In this document: positions 11,408 through 64,000 of the stretch, piece by piece
How positions within the stretch are numbered: position 1 is the stretch's first letter
Layout: every line of letters starts with the position of its first letter
From: Lichenostomus cassidix
Lineage: Eukaryota; Chordata; Aves; Passeriformes; Meliphagidae
Length of the DNA stretch: 64,000 nt
Assembly: GCA_008360975.2 (NCBI GenBank)
Contig: VLJF02000034.1
Coordinates: 186,001 to 250,000, forward strand
Direction of reading: 5' to 3'
Position numbers and translations under genes: made by a program
The notes under the pieces: generated by a model
The model's input: the letters and a program-made list of their open reading frames with translations, nothing else
Database searches by the model: none
Told to the model about the DNA's origin: nothing

Positions 11408-11585
11408 GGCGGCGGCCGGGCGGTGATTGACGCGGGGCGGAGCCAATCGCGGCGAGCCTCACGCGCGCCCCACCCAATCGGAGCGCGGCGTGCGGGGGCG
11501 CGGCCAATCGCGGCGCGGGGCGGGGAAAGGGGGCGGGGAGAAACCGTCACTTCCGCCTTCACTTCCGGCGCCGCTTCCGGGTGCG
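11408..11585. promoter_or_regulatory. Bidirectional CpG promoter, lipoxygenase / FIS1
   Basis: Only 178 bp separate the two divergent start codons. The interval is CpG-dense with no TATA box. It holds three CCAAT boxes (11443-11447, 11474-11478, 11504-11508) and three ETS-type CTTCCG sites (11548-11556, 11560-11568, 11573-11580), plus GC boxes such as GGGGCGG. NF-Y, ETS/GABP and SP1 sites are typical of divergent housekeeping promoters. Transcription start sites cannot be fixed from sequence. Confidence 0.8.
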
Positions 11586-11630
11586 ATGGACCCCGAGTTC
11601 GACGATGTGGTGGCGGTGGAGGATCTGATG
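11586..11630 (+). CDS. FIS1: FIS1 exon 1
   Basis: MDPEFDDVVAVEDLM, phase 0, donor GTGAGG. It aligns with the human N-terminal arm ending SVEDLL. The ATG lies 6-18 bp after the last two ETS-type sites. Confidence 0.92.
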
Positions 11631-14600
11631 GTGAGGCCACGCCTCTCGGAGCGTTGGCACGCCCCCTTTTGACCACGCCCACCCCATGGACCCCCCCAAC
11701 TGCCGCGACCCCCCCGGCCACGCCCCTTTTGCACCCGGCCCGCGCCCCCCTGCCCGCGCTGGCCGCCATGGCCACGCCCCCTTCGCGGTAGCCACGCCCT
11801 CCGGTGTGGCCACGCCTCCTTATGCATGGCGGCGCCCCTTCGGGACCCCCCCGACCCTCGGTCCTGGCGCGCCCCGGGTTAGCCCCGCCCACTTTTGAAA
11901 TAGCCCCGCCCCAATGCTGAATGCCCCGCCCACTAACCAAGCCCCGCCCCCAACGCTGAATGCCCCGCCCATTAACCACGCCCCGCCCCTAGTGCCCCCC
12001 AGTGCCTCCCTGCAGTGCTCCCAGTATCTTCCCAGTATCCTTCCCAATGTGCCCAGTGCTACCGGTATCCTCCCAGTTACCCTCTCTGTGCTCCCAGTTA
12101 CCTCTCCCCAGTGCTCCCAGTTTACTCCCAGTTACCCTCTCCAGTGCTCCCAGTTACCTCCCAGTTACCCTCTCTGTGCTCCCAGTATGCTCCCAGTAAC
12201 CTCCCTCCAGTGCTCCCAGTCACCCCCCTCCAGTGCTCCCAGTTTCCTCCCAATTTCCTCCCTCCAGTTCTCCCAGTTACCTCTCCCCAGTGCTCCCAGT
12301 TTCCTCTCAGTCACTCCCCTCCAGTGCTCCCAGTTTCCTCTCCCCAGTGCTCCCAGTTACCTCTCCCCAGTGCTCCCAGTATCCTCCCAGTTTCCTCCCC
12401 AGTGCTCCCAGTGTGGTCAGTGTCTCCCCATATCCCCAAGTGACTCCCCCAGACCCCTGGTCCATTTGACCCCTAAGGCCCCACCCCGTGACCTCTGACC
12501 CCATGACCCCTGTGCCCCCAGACTGCCATAACTGCTGACCCCAATGACCCCATAACTCCTGACCCTAATGACCCCATAACTCCTGACCCTAATGACCAAA
12601 TGACCCCATAACTCCTGACCCTAATGACCAAATGACCCCATAACTGCTGACCCTAATGACCTCATGACCCTGACCCCAATGACCAAATGACCCCATAATG
12701 CCTGACCCTAATGACCCCATAACTGCTGACCCCATGACCAAATGACCCCAATGACCCCATGACCCTGACCCCAATGACCCCATTACTGCTGACCCCAATG
12801 ACCCCATGACTGCTGACCCAAATGACCCCATAACTGCTGACCCCTAACCCCATGACTGCTGACCCCAATGACCCCATAACTGCTGACCCAAATGACACCA
12901 TAACTGCTGACCCCAATGAACCCATAACTGCTGACCCTAATGACCCCATGACTGCTGACCCCAACCCCATGACTCCTGACCCCATAACTGCTGATCCCAT
13001 GACTGAATGACCCCATAACTGCTGACCCCAATGACTCCATAACTGCTGACCCCAATGACCCCATAACTGCTGACCCCATGACGAAATGACCCCTTAAGTC
13101 CTGACCCCAATGACCCCATAACTGCTGACCCCATGATGAAATGACCCCTTAAGTCCTGACCCCTGACCCCTGACCTCCTGCCCCCAACGCCCCTGACCCC
13201 TGATGGCCTCTGACCCCAATGACCCCTGAGCTCCTGACCTCAACCCCTGTATCCCCATGGCCCCAATAACCCCCTGCCCACAATGACCCTGACCCCTGAT
13301 AACCCCTGATGGCCCCAGACCCCGATGACCCTTGACCCCATGTCCCCATAACCCCCTGATGACCCTTTTCCTCATGACCCCACTGACCTCTCCCTCTCTG
13401 TCCCCCCGTCCCACGCCCCCCATGTCCCCCACTGACCCCTCCCGTTCCCTGCTGACCCCCATGATCCCAATTCCCACCCATCCCCCTGTTCTCCAGTGTC
13501 CCCTGATGTCCCCCAATGTCCCCTCCAATCCCTTCCATGTCCCCCGATGTCCCCCCCCATCCCCCTGACCCTCCCGTGTCCCCTAGTGTCCCACACTGTC
13601 CCTGATGTCCCCTCGTGTCCCCAATTCCCCCTGTGCCCCCACCCCCTGACCCTCTTGTGTCTTCCCCAGTGTCCCCGCTGTCCCCGATGTCCCCTCGATG
13701 TCCCTCGATGTCCCCAGTGCCCCTCCCCTGACCCCCTGTGTCCTCCAGTGTCTACGCTGTCCCCCATGTCCCCTAATGTCCCCGATGTCCCCCCATGTTC
13801 CCCGATGTCCCCAGTGCCCCACTCCCTGACCCCCCGCATCCCCTAGTGTCCCACGCTGTCCCCGATGTCCCCATGTCCCCACCCGCTGACCCCCTGTGTC
13901 CCACAGAGTCTCCCATTCCCCGAGTCCCCGATGCCCCCGATGCCCCCGATGTCCCCATGCCCCCGATGCCCCCGATGCCCCCGATGCCCCCCGATGTCCC
14001 CGATGTCCCCATGTCCCCGTTGTGCGCAGGCGCTGGAGCGGCGCTATGCGGAGGAGCGGCAGAAGGGGGCGCTGTCGCGGCAGTGCCGGTTCGAGTACGG
14101 CTGGGGGCTCGTGAGGAGCCGCTATGGAGAGGACATCGCCCGCGGGGTGGCGCTGCTGGGCGGTGAGGGCGGGGCTTGAAAAGGGGGCGGAGCTAGGGGC
14201 GGGGTCTATACAGTACTGACATTGCCCGCGGGGTGGCGCTGCTGGGCGGTGAGGGCGGGGCTAAAACTGGGGGCGGGGCTAGGGGAGTGGCTTATAAAAT
14301 ACCGGCATTGCCCGCGGGGTGGCGCTGCTGGGCGGTGAGGGCGGGGCTTGAAAAGGGGGCGGGGCTAAAGCAGGGGGCTGGATTTATGCAGTGCTGCTGG
14401 GCGGTGAGGGCGGGGCTACAATGGGGCGGGGCTAGGGGAGGGGCTTATGCAGTACTGACATCACCCGCGGGATGGCATTGCTGGGCGGTGAGGGGCGGGG
14501 CTACGGCAGGGGGTGGGGCTAGGGGAGGGGCTTGTACAATACTGACATCGCCCAGGGGGTGGCGCTGCTGGGCAGTGAGGGGTGGGGCCTGAACGGGGGT

Positions 14601-17362
14601 GGGGCTAACGCTGGGGGCGGGGTTTGTACAGTACCGACATCGCCCACAGGGTGGCGCTGCTGGGCGATGAGGGGCGGAGCTAAAATTGGGGCGGGGCTAC
14701 AGCAGGGGCGGGGTTTCTACAGTACCGACATCGCCCACAGGGTGGCGCTGCTGGGCGGGGCCTGAGTGGGGGCGTGGCCATGGCAAGGGGGCGGGGTTAC
14801 AATGGGGAATATGGTGGTGGCAATGGAGTCTGAGAGGCCATAAGGCAATTTGGGGGCATTATGGGGAATTATGGGAGAGTTTTGGGGTGTTGTTGGGGTT
14901 GTGGTCATTATGGGGGAAATATTCGGGATTTTGGGGTTTTGGGGTTTTGGGGTTTGGGGTTTTGGGGTTTTGGGGTTTGGGGTTTTGGCGATTTTGGGAT
15001 TTTGGGGTTTTGGGGTTTGGGGTTTGGGGATTTTGGGGTTTTGGGGTTTTGGGGTTTGGGGTTTGGGGATTTTGGGATTTTGGGGTCTCTCGGGGGTTCA
15101 TGGCTCTGCTCCTCCACCCAGAGCTGCTGCCCGAGACTCCCCCGGAGGAGCAGCGTGACGTCCTCTTCTACCTGGCCCTGGGCAACTACCGGCTCAAGGT
15201 GGGGACAGCGGGGACATCGGGGGGATTTGGGACATTGGGGACATTGGAGACATCAGGGAGACATCGGGGATATGGGGGATATCGGGGAACACTGGGGACA
15301 TTGGAGACATCAGGGAGACAGGGGAACATCGGGGGGATTTGGGACATTGGGGACATCGGGGACATGGGGGATATCGGGGACATCGGGGGGATTTGGGACA
15401 CTGGGGACATCGGGACATCAGGGGGACATCAGGGATATGGGGGATATCGGGGATATCGGGGACATTAGGGGACATTGGGGACATTGGGGGCCACGGGGGA
15501 CGTTGGGGACGCAGGAGACATGAAGGACATGGGGACATGAGGGAGACACGGGGGACAGGGAGAACACGGGAGGGTCAGGGGAGGTGACAGGGGGGTGACA
15601 GGGCTGTCCCCACCTGTCCCCGCAGGAGCACGAGTGCTCGCTGGAGCACCTGGAGCAGGGGACAGGGGCCAGAGGGTGACAAGGGGGTGACAGTGGGGTG
15701 ACAGGGAGGTGACAGGGAGGTGACGGGGGTGACAGGGCTATCTCCAGTTGTCTCCAACTGTCCCCAGCTGTCCCCACAGGAGCACAAGCGCTCCCTGGAG
15801 CAGGGGACAGGGGTCAGAGGGGGACAGAGGGGTAACAGGGCGGTGACAGGGAAGTGGCAGAGGGTTGGCAGGAGGTGGCAGGGCTGTCCCCAACTGTCAC
15901 CACAGGAGCACAAGCGCTCCCTGGAGCACCTGGAGCAGGGGACAGGGGCCAGAGGGTGACAGGGAGGTGACGGGGGGGGACAGGGAGGTGACAGGGAAGT
16001 GGCAGGGAGGTGGCAGGGGGGTGGCAGGAGGTGGCAGGGCTGTCCCCACCTGTCCCCGCAGGAGTACGAGCGCTCCCTGGAGCACCTGGAGCAGGGGAGG
16101 GCGGTCAGGGAGGTGACAGGGAGGTGACAGCGCTGTCCCCAACTGTCCCCACCTGTCCCCACAGGAGTACGAGCGCTCCCTGGAGCACCTGGAGCAGGGG
16201 AGGGCGGTCAGGGGGTGACAGGGAGGTGGCAGGGAGGTGGCAGGGGGTGGCAGGAGGTGACAGCGCTGTCCCCAACTGTCCCCACCTGTCCCCACAGGAG
16301 TACGAGCGCTCCCTGGAGCACCTGGAGCGCCTCCTGGCGGCCGAACCGCAGAACTCGCAGGTGCTGCGGCTGCGCAGTCGCGTCCGGAGCCGCCTGAGGC
16401 GCGGTGAGGGGACAGAGGGGACACTGGGGACATGGGGACACTGGGGATATGGGGGGGACAGCGGGGGGACATGGGGGGACATCGGGGGGCCAAGGGGAGG
16501 TGACATGGGAGTGGCAGAGGTGCACACAGGAGGACCCACAGGGACCTATAGGGATTCACAGTGACCCAGAGTGACCGCAATGACCAAGAGTGACCCCAGA
16601 GTGACCCCAGAGTGACCCCAATGACCCAGAGTGACCCCTCCCCAGTGACCCAAATGACCCAGAGTGACCCAAAGTGACCCCAGAGTGACCCTCAGTGATC
16701 CCCAGAGCCCCAAAGTGACCCCCAGTGACCCCAGAGTGACTCTCAGTGATCCACAGAGCCCCAAAGTGACCCCAGAGTGACCCCAAGTGAACCCCCAATG
16801 ACCCCAGAGTGACCCTCAGTGACCTCAAATCACCCAGAGAGACCCAGAGGGACCCCGAGAGCCCCACAGTGACCCCAGAGTGACCCTCGGTGACCCCCAA
16901 TCACCCAAAGAGACCCCAGAGTGACCCCCCCGGTGACCCCACAATAGCTAAAAGTGACCCCAGAGTGACCCTTAGAGAGCCCCAGTAACCCAGAGTGACC
17001 CACGGAGCCCCAAAGTGACCCTGCAGTGATCCCAGAGTGACCCCAGAGTGACCCCCGAAGTGACCCAGAGTGACCCACGGAGCCCCAAAGTGACCTTGCA
17101 GTGACCCGAGTGACCCCCAGTCACTCAAAGTGACCCAGAGTGACCCACGGAGCCCCAAAGTGACCCTGCAGTGACCCCCCAGTGACCCCAGAGTGACCCC
17201 AAATCACCCAGAGTGACCCACAGAGCCCCAAAGTGACCCCTCCGTGACCTCTGTCCCCTCCTGTCCCCCCCAGAGGGACTGCTGGGCGCGGCCATCGTGG
17301 GGGGCGTGGTCATGGGCGTGGCCGGGCTGTTGGGCGTGGCCATCGCGCGCGCCCGGCAATGA
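11586..17362 (+). CDS. FIS1: Mitochondrial fission 1 protein (complete, five exons)
   Basis: Tail-anchored outer mitochondrial and peroxisomal membrane adaptor with a TPR-like helical bundle, linked to DRP1 and TBC1D15 recruitment and organelle fission. Exons 11586-11630, 14030-14162, 15122-15198, 16298-16403 and 17274-17362 join to 450 nt, 149 aa plus stop (human is 152 aa). Matches include VEDLM, FEYGWGLVRSRYGEDIARGV, LLPETPPEEQRDVLFYLALG, NYRLKEYERSLEHLERLLAA and EPQNSQ. The C-terminal membrane anchor AAIVGGVVMGVAGLLGVAIA is followed by a short basic tail, ARARQ. All junctions are GT-AG and in frame. The protein is Arg/Gly-rich compared with the Lys-rich human one, as expected from GC-driven drift. 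Introns 2 and 3 contain arrays of exon-edge copies. It is divergent to the lipoxygenase and convergent to CHD3. Confidence 0.94.
11631..14029. repeat. FIS1 intron 1 repeat mosaic
   Basis: 11640-11995: CCACGCCCC / GCCCCGCCCA units (GC boxes). 12000-12420: CAGTGCTCCCAGTTTCCTCC units. 12500-13180: TGACCCCAATGACCCCATAA units, about 25-30 bp. 13330-14025: (GATGTCCCC)n leading into the exon 2 acceptor. No other exon seen. Confidence 0.85.
14030..14162 (+). CDS. FIS1: FIS1 exon 2
   Basis: Acceptor TGCGCAG. Encodes ALERRYAEERQKGALSRQCR and FEYGWGLVRSRYGEDIARGV, the first TPR-like helices. Ends in phase 1 at GTGAGG. Confidence 0.94.
14163..14770. repeat. FIS1: FIS1 exon 2 donor-edge array
   Basis: Seven further copies, period about 85-95 bp, of GTGGCGCTGCTGGGCGGTGA preceded by GACATCGCCC, each followed by GGGCGGGGCT. 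Several keep an intact GTGAGG donor. Confidence 0.92.
14771..15110. repeat. TTTTGGGG array in FIS1 intron 2
   Basis: GGGGTTTTGGGGTTTGGGGA units at 14920-15085, up to 30 bp before the exon 3 acceptor. Unlike other introns it places G-rich sequence at the intron 3' end. Confidence 0.85.
15122..15198 (+). CDS. FIS1: FIS1 exon 3
   Basis: Acceptor CACCCAG. Encodes ELLPETPPEEQRDVLFYLAL and GNYRLK, with the family's EEQRD..FYLA.GNYRLK signature. Donor GTGGGG, phase 0. Confidence 0.96.
15199..16297. repeat. FIS1: FIS1 intron 3: GGGGACATC array and exon 4 acceptor-edge array
   Basis: 15199-15570 is (GGGGACATCG)n. 15601-16297 carries five partial copies of TGTCCCC(G/A)CAG plus GAGTACGAGCGCTCCCTGGA-like exon start (about 15626, 15779, 15906, 16062, 16165) before the true exon at 16298. 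The partial copies end in GGGGACAGG or GGGAGGGCGG and have no obvious donor. Confidence 0.92.
16298..16403 (+). CDS. FIS1: FIS1 exon 4
   Basis: Encodes EYERSLEHLERLLAAEPQNS and then QVLRLRSRVRSRLRR, the last TPR-like helices. This is the last and only full copy of six acceptor-plus-exon-start copies. Donor GTGAGG, phase 1. Confidence 0.93.
16404..17273. repeat. AGTGACCCCAGAGTGACCC array in FIS1 intron 4
   Basis: G-rich GGGGACA units to about 16500, then AGTGACCCCAGA units, about 10-12 bp, to 17260. A ~77-bp higher-order unit (CACGGAGCCCCAAAGTGACC) recurs near 17010, 17077 and 17146. Confidence 0.85.
17274..17362 (+). CDS. FIS1: FIS1 exon 5 (tail anchor, stop)
   Basis: Acceptor CCCCCCAG. Encodes EGLLGAAIVGGVVMGVAGLL then GVAIARARQ and TGA at 17360-17362. 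This is one hydrophobic segment with a basic C-terminus, as expected of a tail-anchored protein. Confidence 0.95.
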
Positions 17363-17580
17363 CCCCGCCCCTCCCCCGGCCCCGCCCCTCCCCCCACGGC
17401 CGCACGCACGCGGGGACAACGCGGTGACGTCACCGGGAACAGCGGAGTGACGTCATCAGAGGGACGCCGCGGCGGCGCGGTGACGTCGCGGTGACATCAC
17501 GGCCGCCGCCCCTCCCCCCGTGCCTTGGGGACAGCAGTGTCCCCCCCGCCCCTCCCCCACTGTCCCCTCCCCCCGCTGTA

Positions 17581-17586
17581 AATAAA
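17581..17586 (+). terminator. FIS1: FIS1 poly(A) signal
   Basis: AATAAA about 220 nt after the FIS1 stop, preceded by TGTA and followed by a GT-rich stretch (GTTGGGCTCCGTGTG). Confidence 0.85.
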
Positions 17587-18502
17587 CCTCGTTGGGCTCC
17601 GTGTGACGTCACTGATGGGGGAGGGGCCGGGCAGCGCCCATCCCCCACCCGGGGGTGGCTATGGGGACACTGGGGGGTGACCCTGCCAGTGACCCTGCAA
17701 GTGACCATCCATCCCCATGGTGGCCATGGCTCCAGATGACCGTGTGGTGACCTCTGACCCCTGTGACCTCACAGGTGACCGTTCCCATAGTGGTCACCAC
17801 CTCAGGACTGACCATTCCCATGGTCACCACAACCCCACAGGTGACCACGGCCATCCCCATGGTGGCCACCACCCCATGGATGACCATGCCCATGATGGCC
17901 ACAACCATCCCTTCAGTGGCCACCACCCCATGGATGACCAATCCCACAGGTGACCGTTCCCATGGTCACCATGACCCCACAGGTGGCCATGACCATCCCC
18001 ACGGTGGCCACAACCACCCTCATCCGAACGACCCCTCTGGTGGCCACCACCCCCTGCTGACCACTCCCACAGTGGCCACAACCACCCCGGAGTAGCCACA
18101 AACCCTTGCTGACCACTCCACCAGTAGCCACCATCCCCTGCTGACCACCATCACAGCGGCCATGACCAACCCAGAGTAGCCAGAAGCCCCCCTGCTGACC
18201 ACCCCCACGGTGGCCACGATCATCCCACAGTAGCCATAACCACCCCAGAGTGACCACCATCCCGTGCTGACCACTGTCCCACAGTGGCCACAACCACCTC
18301 AGAGTGGCCACCACCCCCTGCTGACCACCCCCACGGTGGCCACGCCCATCCCCAGCCCCACGGGTGGCCAAACCCCGCCTCCCGGTGGCCACGCTGACCG
18401 CTCCGGTTGCCCACGCCCCCCGGCCGCGCCCCCCTCGCCCCCCCGCGGCCGGTGGCCAGTGGCCAGCGCGGAGCCGGGTGCCGTAGCCAAGGATCCTTGG
18501 GG
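17587..18502. repeat. FIS1-CHD3 intergenic minisatellite
   Basis: No gene is seen between the two poly(A) signals. From about 17690 to 18360 the sequence is a diverged array of CCATGGTGGCCAC / GACCACTCCCACAGTGGCCA units. The rest is CpG-rich single-copy sequence. Confidence 0.75.
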
Positions 18503-18508
18503 TTTATT
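18503..18508 (-). terminator. CHD3: CHD3 poly(A) signal
   Basis: TTTATT on plus is AATAAA on the CHD3 strand, about 310 nt after the CHD3 stop. The 3' UTR between them contains a TATATATATA / TATTTATAA tract (18607-18634), the only strongly AT-rich stretch nearby. Confidence 0.83.
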
Positions 18509-18815
18509 CTGCTGCGGTTAACGAGCGCCCGAGCCCGGGGGGGGCGGGGGGGGCCCTGGGGACACCCTGGGGACCCCGAGGGGACACCGTGGGCGCCCCG
18601 CCCCCCGATATATATATAATTCATATTTATAATCGCAGTGGTCCTCGCCCCCTCCCCCTCCCCAAAAAAAAACCTGCCCCACCCCCACCCCGGGGCGCTG
18701 CCCCTCCCCCCCCGCCCCGCCCGCCGGATTTGGGGTGACACCAGGGCGTTGGTGGCCGCGGGGGGGTCGGGGGGTCCCCGGGCGGGGGGAGGGGCCCCCC
18801 AGGCCCCCCCTGGCC

Positions 18816-63660
<44,845 letters not shown>

Positions 63661-63673
63661 ACCCCCCAGGACC

Positions 63674-63905
63674 CCCGGCTCATGCAGCGGAGACAGCTCC
63701 AGCGGTCCTCGGGGGCTCTGTCCATCTCAGGGTCCCCCAAACCCCCCCAGGACCCCCCAAACTGCCCCAGGACACCCTCAGTGCCCCCCAAACCCCCCAG
63801 GACACCCCAAACCCCCCCAGGACCCCCTCAGTGCTCCCCAGGACCCCCGGCTCATGCAGTGCGGACAGCTCCAGCGGCCCTGGGCTCTCTGTCCAGCTTG
63901 GGGTC
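63674..63905 (-). pseudogene. CHD3: Two degenerate copies of the CHD3 PHD finger 1 exon 3' edge
   Basis: 63674-63735 (minus) reads DPEMDRAPEDRWSCLRC and 63851-63905 a frameshifted copy ending WSCPHC. Human CHD3 has DPELDRAPEGKWSCPHC just before EKEGVQW. In both copies the expected GTGAGC donor reads ATGAGC, so neither should be a functional exon. The real exon is presumably right of 63964. Confidence 0.75.
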
Positions 63906-64000
63906 CCCCAAACTCCCCAGGACACCCTCAGTGCCCCCAACCCCCAGGACCCCAAACCCCTCACAAGACCCCAAACCCCTCGGACACCCCAAACCCCCCA

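Noticed and set aside
11586..17362. FIS1 as a processed or decayed pseudogene
   Set aside because: Five exons, canonical splice sites, intact frame, tail anchor and poly(A) signal all argue for a working gene.

Overview
The window is vertebrate nuclear DNA, most likely avian (probably a songbird-like species) and probably from a small, GC-rich microchromosome. The signs are short exons with canonical GT-AG splice sites, very GC-rich coding sequence, a CpG-rich bidirectional promoter, and introns made almost wholly of minisatellites. These include GGGGACA/TGTCCCC units and a 'CAGCCCAGTA' type array. No prokaryotic operon, CRISPR array, tRNA or rRNA was seen, and no transposon was recognised. 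The species call is inference; the genes rest on exon-by-exon matches to remembered human proteins, with reading frame and intron phase checked by hand.

Three genes are present. (1) Minus strand, 884-11407 and continuing left of base 1: the 5' part of an arachidonate lipoxygenase of the ALOX15B/ALOX12B/ALOXE3 group, with the PLAT domain and the first part of the catalytic domain in 8 coding segments (412 codons, no frame break). (2) Plus strand, 11586-17362: a complete five-exon FIS1 (149 aa), head-to-head with the lipoxygenase across a 178-bp promoter holding three CCAAT boxes and three ETS-type sites. (3) Minus strand, 18816-62597 and continuing right of the window: CHD3, the Mi-2 ATPase of the NuRD complex, from the second PHD finger to the stop codon in 32 coding exons (4677 nt, 1558 aa plus stop, frame intact at every junction). 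FIS1 and CHD3 are tail-to-tail, with poly(A) signals at 17581 and 18503 (minus). In human, CHD3 and the ALOX15B cluster share 17p13.1 while FIS1 lies on 7q22.1, so FIS1 sits at a rearranged junction relative to mammals.

The non-coding sequence is the unusual part. First, about half of the exon edges are themselves inside tandem arrays: a segment spanning a splice site plus 20-70 nt of exon is repeated 1-13 times in the adjoining intron. Examples are ten copies of the start of the DEAH-box exon, eight of the '[10 protein letters not shown]' exon start and eight of the FIS1 exon 2 donor edge. Second, most introns have a mirrored composition on the transcript strand: G-rich (GGGGACA)n after the donor and C-rich (TGTCCCC)n before the acceptor, so the two intron ends are complementary. 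Third, several arrays repeat a splicing-signal-like word: GTGAGTAAG-like donors, CTAAC branch-site-like motifs, or TGTCCCC(G)CAG acceptors. Fourth, the lipoxygenase PLAT exon seems to be split by a new minisatellite-derived intron next to an in-frame acidic insert of about 70 residues.
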